The translations under genes and the position numbers were made by a program. The notes below the pieces were generated by a model. The model was given only the letters and a program-made list of their open reading frames with translations. It made no database searches and was not told the DNA's origin. From an uncultured Prevotellaceae bacterium (lineage in GTDB: Bacteria; Bacteroidota; Bacteroidia; Bacteroidales; Bacteroidaceae), in the NCBI GenBank assembly GCA_900316445.1, contig ONCZ01000011.1:1-64000 (forward strand): DNA of 64,000 nucleotides, given 5' to 3'. Shown piece after piece: positions 7,313-14,730 of the stretch (positions are counted from its first letter, which is position 1; every line of letters starts with the position of its first letter).

Positions 7313-8245
7313 TTATCTTCCCAAGAGGTAGCGCTCTGCAAGAATGGCAGCCTGACAACCACTGCCAGCAGCCACCACTGCCTGACGGAACACGGGATCG
7401 GCACAGTCGCCAGCCACGTAGATACCAGGGATCTTAGTCTCTGGTGTGCCATTGATCTTCTTGAAGTAACCCACCTCGTCTGTATCCAGCCACTCACGGA
7501 AGATATCGGTATTAGGCGTATGGCCGATGGCAAGGAAGAATCCGTCGATGGCAATGTCCACCTGTTTCTCGTCAGGCTCACCCTTGCGCTTCACCAAATG
7601 GGCACCCTCCACACCGTTCTCTCCAAAGAGTCCTAGCGTGTTGTGCTCAAAGAGTATCTCGATGTTCTCACGCTCCATCACCCGCTGCTGCATCACCTGT
7701 GAAGCACGGAGGTAGGGCTTTCTGACAATCAGATACACCTTCTTGGCCAAACCTGAGAGATAGAGAGCATCCTCACAGGCCGTATCACCACCGCCAACCA
7801 CAGCCACCGTCTTCTTGCGATAGAAGAATCCGTCGCAGGTGGCACAGGCAGAGACTCCCTGACCATTGTACTTGCGTTCATCATCGAGGCCAAGGTATTT
7901 GGCAGAGGAGCCCGTGGCGATAATCACCGTATCGGCTGCAATCTCCTTGCCGTCATCAGCCGTGCAGACGTATGGAGCCTTTGAGAAGTCCACCTTCACT
8001 ATCACGCCATCACGGATGTCAGCCCCAAAGCGCTCAGCCTGTTCACGAAACTCCATCATCATCTGGTTGGCATCCACGCCCTGCGGATAGCCTGGATAGT
8101 TCTCCACTTCCGTGGTCTGCGTCAGCTGTCCGCCAGGCTGCATGCCACAGTATTCAATCGGACTGAGATTCGCACGTCCGGCATAGATGGCAGCCGTATA
8201 GCCCGCAGGCCCGCTACCGATAATCAAGCATTTTGTCTGTTCCAT
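7313..8245 (-). CDS. trxB: Thioredoxin-disulfide reductase
   Basis: The 310-residue FAD/NADPH enzyme reduces thioredoxin. It shows the FAD-binding GSGPAGYTAAIYAGRA, the redox motif CATC within GVSACATCDGFF, NADPH-binding VGGGDTACEDALYL and the C-terminal GIYVAGDCADPVFRQ. It lies 35 bases after dsbD, which passes thioredoxin electrons across the membrane, so the operon couples supply and export of reducing power. Confidence 0.97.
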   Translation of the reverse strand: MEQTKCLIIGSGPAGYTAAIYAGRANLSPIEYCGMQPGGQLTQTTEVENYPGYPQGVDANQMMMEFREQAERFGADIRDGVIVKVDFSKAPYVCTADDGKEIAADTVIIATGSSAKYLGLDDERKYNGQGVSACATCDGFFYRKKTVAVVGGGDTACEDALYLSGLAKKVYLIVRKPYLRASQVMQQRVMERENIEILFEHNTLGLFGENGVEGAHLVKRKGEPDEKQVDIAIDGFFLAIGHTPNTDIFREWLDTDEVGYFKKINGTPETKIPGIYVAGDCADPVFRQAVVAAGSGCQAAILAERYLLGR

Positions 8246-8280
8246 ATTTATCTATAGTTATTTGCCAATTAAATAATTCT

Positions 8281-10410
8281 TTAATTCTCTAATTCTTGAT
8301 TGAAGTTTCTTAGTCCTTGATTGAGGAAGTCCACGTAAGCAGAGACATCCTTATTATGACCACGACTGCCAGTGAGCGGCTTGCCTGTAAAGGGATCAAC
8401 AGCCACATAGAACGGCTGGGCGTTGGCACCAAACTTATGGCTCTGCAGATAGCTCCACTTAGCCCCCACCGTACGCAGCGTCTTCTCATTACCCTGTGCA
8501 TCAGTCACCACGATCGGCTCCTTCAATGGCGTCTTGTCGTCAACATAAAGCGATATAAGCACATAGTCGTTCTTCAGTTTGCTCGACACACGCGGGTCTG
8601 CCCAGACGGTACCCTCCATCTCGCGGCAGTTCACACAGCCATAACCAGTGAAGTCGAGGAAGACGGGCTTGCCTTTCGAACGGGCAGTGGCCATTCCTGA
8701 TTCGTAGTCGTTGAACTCCGCCTCAATCACCTTCTCGTTGAGGTTGAAGTCCTGCGTGCTGATGGGAGGTGCGAAGGCGCTGACAGCCTTACAGGGAGCG
8801 CCCCACAAACCAGGAACCATATAGACGGAGAAGGCGAACGACAGCATACCAATCAAGATGCAAACCACAGGCATAGGTTTGTTGATATTACCACCAATCT
8901 CGTCCTCCTGGAACTTCAGCCAACCTACCAAGTAGGCGCCTAACATCGCGAATATGACAATCCACAGCGAGAGGAATACTTCACGGTCGAGGATATGCCA
9001 GCCGTAGGCCAGATCCGCTACGGAGAGAAATTTCAAGGAGAAGGCCAGTTCGATGAAGCCCAGCACCACCTTGATGGTCGTCATCCAAGAACCAGACTTC
9101 GGAGCCGACTTCAACCACGAGGGGAACATCGCGAAGATTGTAAACGGCAGAGCCAAAGCCAAGGCAAAGGCGAACATACCAATGGCTGGTGCCAGCCAGT
9201 TGCCTGTCGTCGTGGTCTGCACAAGCAGCATACCAATGATCGGACCTGTGCAGGAGAAAGACACCAGCACTAGCGTGAAGGCCATAAGGAAAATACTCAC
9301 GAGACCACTCGTCTGCGATGCCTTCGTATCCACGCTGTTCGCCCAACTGTCAGGCAGCTTAATCTCAAACCATCCGAAGAAACTGCAGGCAAAGACGACA
9401 AGCAACAGGAACAGGAACACATTGAATACCGCACTCGTCGAGAGCGAATTCAGCGTATCAGAACCAAAGATGGCAGTCACTAACAGCCCAAGTCCTACAT
9501 AGATCACCATAATGGAGAGACCGTATGTAATGGCATCTCGGATACCTCTCCGCCTCGCTTCCCCTCCTGAGTAGGAGGGGCCAGGGGTGGTCTGATCCTT
9601 AGAGCGTTTCAAAAAGAAACTGACGGTCATAGGTATGATGGGCCAGATGCAAGGCATACACACAGCTGCCAGACCTGCCAAGAATCCCATCAACAACAGC
9701 CACCACAACGACTTCTCCGCCAAATCCTCGCCAGAACCCAGCGACCGCAGTTCGTCTATAACTGGCTCCCAAAGATCCGTTTCAGAGGTAAGAGGTGAGA
9801 CGTCAGAGGAAAGAGATTTGACAGACGCAGAATCCGGGACAGCGACAGAGACTGAGTCTATGACAGCAACAGAGGCTAAATTTGGGCTCTCGGCAGAAGC
9901 AGGTTCAGTGGCGGTAGCAAATTTATCACTGTTCACTTTTCCCTTTTCACTTATAACGGGGCTCTTGCCGCTCTGTTTCAACGCCACCTCCGATGGCGGC
10001 ATACAACTGGCATCGCTACAAGCACCATACTCCAGATAGCAATCTATATCATACTCCGGCTTGGTGAATCGGATCTTCTGCACGAAAGTCGCCTCGCCCT
10101 CGAAGTATTTCAGCTCCATACCAAACAACTTGTCCATCTTCTTGATGACATTCCCCTTCGGCATCAACTTACCAACCAGCTCAGCACCCTCCATCTTCAC
10201 CACATTAAATGTCGCCTCTATGGGGCCGTCCTCGCCAATCTCCGTCGAATACACATGCCATCCCTGATCAATCGTGGCGTGGAACACAATCTCCGCCTCT
10301 GCCCCATTGCCCGTTTTCAGCTCCGCCTTGAAGTGCACAGGATCCATCATCTGGGCCTTCACCGCCAAGACGATCACCAAGCATATCCACGTTAAAAGCG
10401 TTTTCTTCAT
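8281..10410 (-). CDS. dsbD: DsbD-type thiol:disulfide transporter with in-frame repeat inserts
   Basis: The 709-residue protein moves electrons from cytoplasmic thioredoxin to the periplasm. It has a signal peptide, an N-terminal DsbD-alpha-like domain (CYLEYGACSDASCMPP), a multi-helix core with the redox Cys in AVCMPCIWPIIPMT and SCTGPIIGMLL, and a C-terminal thioredoxin-fold domain with CVNC in GYGCVNCREME. The start at 10410 is chosen because a promoter box covers the longer frame start at 10437. The Ala/Ser/Val-rich linker at about residues 150-230 includes AGTGAAA heptads (150-161). Residues 271-283 are encoded by a CCCCTCCTGAGTAGGAGGGG palindrome just after the first membrane helix. Confidence 0.93.
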   Translation of the reverse strand: MKKTLLTWICLVIVLAVKAQMMDPVHFKAELKTGNGAEAEIVFHATIDQGWHVYSTEIGEDGPIEATFNVVKMEGAELVGKLMPKGNVIKKMDKLFGMELKYFEGEATFVQKIRFTKPEYDIDCYLEYGACSDASCMPPSEVALKQSGKSPVISEKGKVNSDKFATATEPASAESPNLASVAVIDSVSVAVPDSASVKSLSSDVSPLTSETDLWEPVIDELRSLGSGEDLAEKSLWWLLLMGFLAGLAAVCMPCIWPIIPMTVSFFLKRSKDQTTPGPSYSGGEARRRGIRDAITYGLSIMVIYVGLGLLVTAIFGSDTLNSLSTSAVFNVFLFLLLVVFACSFFGWFEIKLPDSWANSVDTKASQTSGLVSIFLMAFTLVLVSFSCTGPIIGMLLVQTTTTGNWLAPAIGMFAFALALALPFTIFAMFPSWLKSAPKSGSWMTTIKVVLGFIELAFSLKFLSVADLAYGWHILDREVFLSLWIVIFAMLGAYLVGWLKFQEDEIGGNINKPMPVVCILIGMLSFAFSVYMVPGLWGAPCKAVSAFAPPISTQDFNLNEKVIEAEFNDYESGMATARSKGKPVFLDFTGYGCVNCREMEGTVWADPRVSSKLKNDYVLISLYVDDKTPLKEPIVVTDAQGNEKTLRTVGAKWSYLQSHKFGANAQPFYVAVDPFTGKPLTGSRGHNKDVSAYVDFLNQGLRNFNQELEN
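9561..9598. repeat. Palindromic repeat inside dsbD
   Basis: A perfect 20-bp palindrome (9561-9580) followed by CCAGGGGTGGTCTGATCC, the same unit as in the intergenic repeat at 3336-3430, here read in frame as part of a loop in DsbD. Confidence 0.85.
9926..9960. repeat. AGTGAAA heptad array inside dsbD
   Basis: On the coding strand the units AGTGAAA, AGGGAAA, AGTGAAC and AGTGATA encode SEKGKVNSD. Only the second unit would have put TGA in frame, and it reads GGA. Confidence 0.75.
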
Positions 10411-10434
10411 ACCTACTTTTTCACTTTCTGGCGA

Positions 10435-10466
10435 CAAAGTTAAATAAAAACGCTGACATACCCAAA
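10435..10466 (-). promoter_or_regulatory. Promoter of the dsbD-trxB operon, with a possible operator
   Basis: On the minus strand TTTG, exactly 20 bases, then TAACTTTG, ending 24 bases before the dsbD ATG. The -33 element lies within an inverted repeat CCCAAA-cga-TTTGGG (10461-10475), which could be a regulator site; that part is inference. Confidence 0.75.
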
Positions 10467-10575
10467 CGATTTGGGAAGATTAACATCCAAAGAATAACAA
10501 CATCTTCATAACTTTGGACGCTTAAAAGTCCCTGTTCATACTCGGCTTTCTACGGGTATAGCCGCTTGACCGTCT

Positions 10576-10659
10576 CAAATTCTCTAGAGAATTTGGGAGA
10601 AAGGTGCCATGAAAGTCAGAGTTTATAGGCATGAAACCTCCGAATTCTCGAGAGAATTC
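10576..10659. repeat. Two perfect palindromes in a gene-free stretch
   Basis: CAAATTCTCTAGAGAATTTG (10576-10595) and GAATTCTCGAGAGAATTC (10642-10659) are perfect palindromes 46 bases apart. Between them lies CATGAAAGTCAGAGTTTA, nearly repeated at 45880-45896. No convincing gene is present between 10467 and 10745. Confidence 0.8.
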
Positions 10660-10745
10660 AAAAGTCCTTAGCGTAGTCTTTCCAAAGCACATATAATCAA
10701 ACCTTGAGTTTGAAACGTTGAAACCCAAAGATTATGAGCTTTTTT

Positions 10746-11744
10746 TCAGATGCTGTCCTGGAGGGAGAGGCGGCGGAGGGCGAAGATGTAGTAGGCGATG
10801 AGAAGGGGATAACCGATGTAATAGAGAGTGGTGATGCTGAAGATGACGTAATCAACGGCACAGACGGCCAGGAGGCCGCCGAGGTAGAGAATGGCACTGC
10901 CCAAGGGAAGGTGCTTCGTCACATCGTCGACGGTAGCGATGGCGACAATGACGATGGCCCAGACAGAGGATACGAAGAGGCCTAAGTGAAGGGGCATGCC
11001 GAAGGGATTGAGCGAGGGATGATAGTAGAAATGACGCCACGACTCAGGGCCGAAGAGCTGGATGGAACTGTAGAGTACGGCTGAGGAGGCCACCAACAGA
11101 CAGAGGGTCGTCGGATAGAACGAGGGGATATCGTTGAAATGCACGATCTTTGCCCCACGTCGCATCAGACGACGAACGCCATAGGCTGCCACGATGACCA
11201 CACAGAAGGCCAAGAACACCAGCAGATGGACATCGGAGAAGAAGTCGATGAACTGACTGATGGGGTCGTCAGGGGACACTTTCGCCAGCAACTCGTTCTC
11301 ATGAATCCAGCCAAAGGTGAGTTGGTCACGAGCCACCTTCACCCAGACAGAATCGATAGTGTCGGAAGGTACCGTCATGATGTCGGCCACAACGATGCGC
11401 TCGCCCTTAAAGAGTGAAGAGTGAAGAGTGAAGAGTGAAGAATCGGCTGCGCCGTGAAGAGAGGAAAACACCTCGGGAATGGGCATGGCTTCTGGCTGCT
11501 GGGCGATGACTACGAGGGAGTCACTCGTCACGATGAAGTTGTAGTTCTGAGTGTAGTGGTGGGTAGTGTAGAAGGAGATGGAGTCGATTTGTTGCTCCGT
11601 CAGGTTCCAGGCATCGGGAGTGATAGGGCCGCGATTATAACACGCTACGCTAAATGATAAATGATAAATGATAAATGATAAACCCATCAACCATCTTCTC
11701 ATCATACGACACGAACTGCGACTGAAATATTTCTCATTCATCAT
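10746..11744 (-). CDS. Membrane lipoprotein with SH3-like domain, function unknown
   Basis: The N-terminal region ends in a lipobox-like LSFSVAC. A segment with WVKVARDQLTFGWIHENELL resembles a bacterial SH3-like domain. The C-terminal half (about 175-325) has roughly five hydrophobic helices. I do not recognise a named family. The signal peptide GLSFIIYHLSF is encoded by five ATCATTT heptads (11651-11682), so a change of one unit would shift the frame. Start codons at 11744, 11705 and 11702 are all possible; the first lies within a second, inverted heptad array. A further heptad run (11411-11443) encodes SSLFTLHSSLF. The gene begins just before the U32 stop, so translation may be coupled. 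Confidence 0.75.
   Translation of the reverse strand: MMNEKYFSRSSCRMMRRWLMGLSFIIYHLSFSVACYNRGPITPDAWNLTEQQIDSISFYTTHHYTQNYNFIVTSDSLVVIAQQPEAMPIPEVFSSLHGAADSSLFTLHSSLFKGERIVVADIMTVPSDTIDSVWVKVARDQLTFGWIHENELLAKVSPDDPISQFIDFFSDVHLLVFLAFCVVIVAAYGVRRLMRRGAKIVHFNDIPSFYPTTLCLLVASSAVLYSSIQLFGPESWRHFYYHPSLNPFGMPLHLGLFVSSVWAIVIVAIATVDDVTKHLPLGSAILYLGGLLAVCAVDYVIFSITTLYYIGYPLLIAYYIFALRRLSLQDSI
11411..11443. repeat. AGAGTGA heptad array inside the lipoprotein gene
   Basis: About four tandem AGAGTGA units on the plus strand. The coding strand reads TCACTCT, the orientation without stop words, giving SSLFTLHSSLF. Confidence 0.8.
11651..11682. repeat. ATCATTT heptad array encoding a signal peptide
   Basis: About 4.5 tandem units within the signal peptide of the lipoprotein gene. 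It pairs as an inverted repeat with the AAATGAT array at 11735-11761, with about 52 bases between them. Confidence 0.85.
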
Positions 11745-11761
11745 TTATCATTTATCATTTA
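11735..11761. repeat. AAATGAT heptad array at a gene boundary
   Basis: On the minus strand it supplies the last codons and TGA stop of the U32 gene (CTA AAT GAT AAA TGA), and the first ATG of the next gene lies within it. Confidence 0.8.
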
Positions 11762-13796
11762 GGCCGCAGGCCGCATATATGTTCATCTGACAGTGCTTAC
11801 AATCGAACTCAAGACGGAAGCGACGACCGTCGCCTAAGACGAGAGAGAGCGGTTCGTGCCAAGTAGGACGCTGACCACCGTGTTTGACGCAATAGCCGAG
11901 AGCATAGCGGATGCAGTGGCGACACTGCATGATGGGGCCATCGCCACCTTTCAGTTCATAGGCCGTCTTTTCAGATGAGCCATAGAATTGCTGGGAAAGA
12001 TGGTTGGAGATATTATATAAATAGGTGTAGGGGTAGTTGGGGGGTGCGGGGGTGCGGGGGTACGGGGGTACGAGATTACCTTTTTCCCTTGAACCTGCGG
12101 CAGAAGTATTCTCTTTCCACTTTCCGCTTTCCTCCTTCCTCTTTCCACTCTCCTCATTCCTCAATAAGTCTATCAGAGAGCGACGCATGTCGGAGAGGAC
12201 GCTGTTGGGAATGAAGTAGTTGAAATCAGCAGGGATGTCGACGGAAGAACAGGTATAGATGGTATCGCCAAGTTTTGAGAGTTGGCGGATAATGTTCTCA
12301 TGAGGAGGCTTTTGGGCCTGCTGATGCTCTGCGCGGAAGTGAATCATGGGGACAGGTCCATGATTCTGATAATCAGAATCACGCGACCTGTCCCCTTGAT
12401 TCGCTGACAGTGTGAAGCCGTCATCGACAGCACGGAGGGTGAGGCGGATGGGAATACGACGCTCCGCACTGGGTCGCGACATCAAGCGCTCAAACTCCTG
12501 ATCATTGTTGCGGTAGAGACGGATGCCAGGATGAAGACCTGCTGGCATACGATAGGGCCAGATGCGGTTGCCCTGCACACGATTGGCACGGAACCCCACA
12601 AGTTCACCTTTGTTCATGTTCAGACCACCCCTAACCCCTCCTGACTCAGGAGGGGAAGAGGTTACAAAGCAAAGCCCGTCGCCGTTGGAAAAGCTAGAAA
12701 CGCCTGCTACATTGAAAGAGTCGCCACGCAGTTCCTTCACCGTTCCGACATATTCGCCCACAGCCTTGGGAGTATCGAAAGAAGCGATATTTGGCTGGCG
12801 ACCATGCAGGAAATAGGTGGTGTAGCCACGATTGAAAGTCTTGTGCAAGTCTGGCGTAAAGGTATAGCGACATTCGCCCAGGGAACTACGACGATATTTG
12901 TCAGGATAGCGGCTGATGATGTCGTTGAGTCGCTGGCTATAGGCTGCCGTGACATTCTTCACATAGCTGATATCCTTCAGACGGCCCTCAATCTTAAAAG
13001 AGGTGGCACCTGCCTCAATCAGTTCCAGCAGATGGTCGCTCTGGTTCATATCCTTCAGGGAGAGCAGATAACGATCACGCTCCACTTCCCTACCCTCGCT
13101 GTCGACCAACGAGAACTTCATGCGACAGAACTGTGCACACTCCCCACGGTTGGCCGAACGTCCGAAACAATACTGGGAAGCATAACAAAGACCTGAATAA
13201 CTGACGCACAGGGCTCCATGGACAAAGACCTCCAGTTCGACGTCAGGCACCTCACGATGGATCTCTGCAATCTCCTCGACAGAGAGTTCACGGGCCAGGA
13301 CCACACGGGAGAAGCCTAAGGAACGGAGCCAACGGACTTTCTCTGGGGTACGGTTATCGGTCTGAGTAGAGGCATGATAATTTAATGAGGAATGAGAAAT
13401 GAGAAATGAGGAATGATGATTACTTGAGGGGGCAGAATCAGCGCTTGCCTGGTAATCATCATTCCTCATTCCTAATTCCTCATTTCTCATTTTTAGAATA
13501 GCCATATCTTGGACAAGGATGGCAGAGACACCAGCAGTCTGCAGGTCGAGAAGCAACTGGCGGGTGGCATCAAGTTCGTCGTCGTAGAGGATGGTATTGA
13601 CGGTCACATAGACCTTGACGCCGAAGGGATGAGCATATTCGCAGAGCTGGCGGATGTCATCGATACTGTTGCCTGCTGCAGAACGGGCTCCAAAGCGTGA
13701 AGCCCCGATATAGACGGCATCGGCGCCATGATCGATGGCGGCAATGCCACAAGCGAGGTTCTTGGCAGGCGCCAACAGTTCAAGTGATGTCATCAA
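11748..13796 (-). CDS. U32 family peptidase (collagenase-like) with four in-frame repeat inserts
   Basis: The 682-residue protein shows the U32 core: ELLAPAKNLACGIAAIDHGADAVYIG at the start, ELEVFVHGALCVSYSGLCYASQ with CAQFCRM, and IEGRLKDISYVKNVTAAY, plus a C-terminal Cys cluster (CRHCIRYALGYC, CKHCQMNIYAACG). Members include peptidases and tRNA/ubiquinone hydroxylation proteins (YegQ, UbiU types); the substrate cannot be told here. Four stretches look added: residues 102-138 (inverted heptads), 381-392 (CCCCTCC palindrome), 466-485 (GGGGACAGGTC inverted repeat) and 543-585 (GGAAAGA heptads plus a GC-rich element shared with suhB). All keep the frame. It overlaps the end of metA by 14-17 bases. 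Confidence 0.9.
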   Translation of the reverse strand: MMTSLELLAPAKNLACGIAAIDHGADAVYIGASRFGARSAAGNSIDDIRQLCEYAHPFGVKVYVTVNTILYDDELDATRQLLLDLQTAGVSAILVQDMAILKMRNEELGMRNDDYQASADSAPSSNHHSSFLISHSSLNYHASTQTDNRTPEKVRWLRSLGFSRVVLARELSVEEIAEIHREVPDVELEVFVHGALCVSYSGLCYASQYCFGRSANRGECAQFCRMKFSLVDSEGREVERDRYLLSLKDMNQSDHLLELIEAGATSFKIEGRLKDISYVKNVTAAYSQRLNDIISRYPDKYRRSSLGECRYTFTPDLHKTFNRGYTTYFLHGRQPNIASFDTPKAVGEYVGTVKELRGDSFNVAGVSSFSNGDGLCFVTSSPPESGGVRGGLNMNKGELVGFRANRVQGNRIWPYRMPAGLHPGIRLYRNNDQEFERLMSRPSAERRIPIRLTLRAVDDGFTLSANQGDRSRDSDYQNHGPVPMIHFRAEHQQAQKPPHENIIRQLSKLGDTIYTCSSVDIPADFNYFIPNSVLSDMRRSLIDLLRNEESGKRKEESGKWKENTSAAGSREKGNLVPPYPRTPAPPNYPYTYLYNISNHLSQQFYGSSEKTAYELKGGDGPIMQCRHCIRYALGYCVKHGGQRPTWHEPLSLVLGDGRRFRLEFDCKHCQMNIYAACGLNDK
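12041..12080. repeat. GC-rich element shared with suhB (copy 1)
   Basis: These 40 bases match 63161-63200 at 37 positions and are read in the same frame, giving NLVPPYPRTPAPP in both proteins. GGAAAGA-type heptads follow at 12100-12165. Confidence 0.9.
12342..12401. repeat. Nested inverted repeat inside the U32 gene
   Basis: Outer arms AATCATGGGGACAGGTC (12342-12358) and GACCTGTCCCCTTGATT (12385-12401) pair with one mismatch. The loop contains a second near-palindrome, GATTCTGATAATCAGAATC. Confidence 0.85.
12621..12655. repeat. CCCCTCCTGA palindromic repeat inside the U32 gene
   Basis: CAGACCACCCCTAACCCCTC followed by CTGACTCAGGAGGGG, the same family as 3336-3430. It encodes SSPPESGGVRGGL in frame. 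Confidence 0.85.
13384..13493. repeat. Inverted heptad hairpin inside the U32 gene
   Basis: An AATGAGA/AATGAGG array (13384-13423) faces its complement (13452-13493) across 28 bases. The inner 16 bases of each arm (GAGGAATGATGATTAC) match exactly. The whole unit is translated as a 36-residue insert. Confidence 0.88.
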
Positions 13797-14697
13797 TGTT
13801 ATAAGGTGTCTCCTGATAGACGTAGTAGTTCACCCAGTTAGTATAAAAGAGGTTCGCGTGTGAGCGCCAGGTGACCAACGGGGGATTGGCAGGATTGTCG
13901 TTCTTGTAATAATGCAGCGGTGGCGCCACATCCTTACGGATATCCTTGTCACGCTTGTATTCATTGTCAAGCGTGTTCGGCGCATACTCCAAATGTCCTG
14001 TGATGAAGAACTCACGACCACTACGGGCCATCACGATGCTGACACCGCTGTCCTCCGATTCTGCAATCAGCGTCAGTTCAGGATTAGCGAGAATATCCTC
14101 ACGATGTATCTCCGTATGACGGCTGTGGGGCATCATAAACTCATCGTCAAAGCCTCGGAAGATGGGCAGACGCGGATCCAACGGTTTCTGCGGGAAAATG
14201 CCGAACATCTTCATCGGCAACGGATACTTGGGCACACCATAATGATAATACAGTCCTGCCTGGGCTGCCCAGCAGATATATAAGGTACTGGTGACGTGCG
14301 TCTTAGCCCACTCGAAGATATCGGTGATCTCATTCCAGTAGCTCACCTCTTCAAACTCCAACTGCTCCACAGGGGCACCGGTGATGATCATACCGTCGTA
14401 TTTCTCGTGGCGCATCTCTGCAAAGTCACGATAGAACATCATCATGTGTTCTATCGGCGTATTCTTGGGCGTATGGCTCTGCAATTTCATAAAACTGATC
14501 TCCAGCTGCAACGGTGTGTTCGACAGCAGACGGATCAGGTCTGTCTCCGTGGTAATCTTCAACGGCATCAGATTCAGAATGGCAATCCTCAAAGGTCGGA
14601 TGTCCTGAGAATGAGCCCTGGTGTCGTCCATCACGAAGATGTTCTCCTGCTTCAACAGGTCGATGGCAGGAAGTCTATCTGGTAATCTTAATGGCAT
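13780..14697 (-). CDS. metA: Homoserine O-acyltransferase (MetA family), predicted acetyl-CoA user
   Basis: The 305-residue enzyme activates homoserine for methionine synthesis. The nucleophile Cys142 (LYICWAAQAG) and the His235/Glu237 pair (ITGHLEY) are present. Position 111 is Glu (GAPVEQLEF). In this family Glu111 goes with acetyl-CoA and Gly111 with succinyl-CoA, so O-acetylhomoserine is the likely product despite the usual name. It sits 33 bases after the PP2C gene, across a GATTTAC-type heptad stretch, with no clear promoter of its own, and is probably read with either neighbour. Confidence 0.96.
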   Translation of the reverse strand: MPLRLPDRLPAIDLLKQENIFVMDDTRAHSQDIRPLRIAILNLMPLKITTETDLIRLLSNTPLQLEISFMKLQSHTPKNTPIEHMMMFYRDFAEMRHEKYDGMIITGAPVEQLEFEEVSYWNEITDIFEWAKTHVTSTLYICWAAQAGLYYHYGVPKYPLPMKMFGIFPQKPLDPRLPIFRGFDDEFMMPHSRHTEIHREDILANPELTLIAESEDSGVSIVMARSGREFFITGHLEYAPNTLDNEYKRDKDIRKDVAPPLHYYKNDNPANPPLVTWRSHANLFYTNWVNYYVYQETPYNIDDIT

Positions 14698-14730
14698 CTA
14701 TTTATTTACGATTTACTGATTTACGATTTA

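Noticed and set aside
10522-10728. 68-aa open frame in the gap before dsbD
   Set aside because: It runs through the two perfect palindromes and repeat words, and has no promoter box or recognisable composition.
13384-13493. Possible CRISPR array
   Set aside because: Units are 7 bp without spacers; the structure is an inverted heptad hairpin inside a gene.
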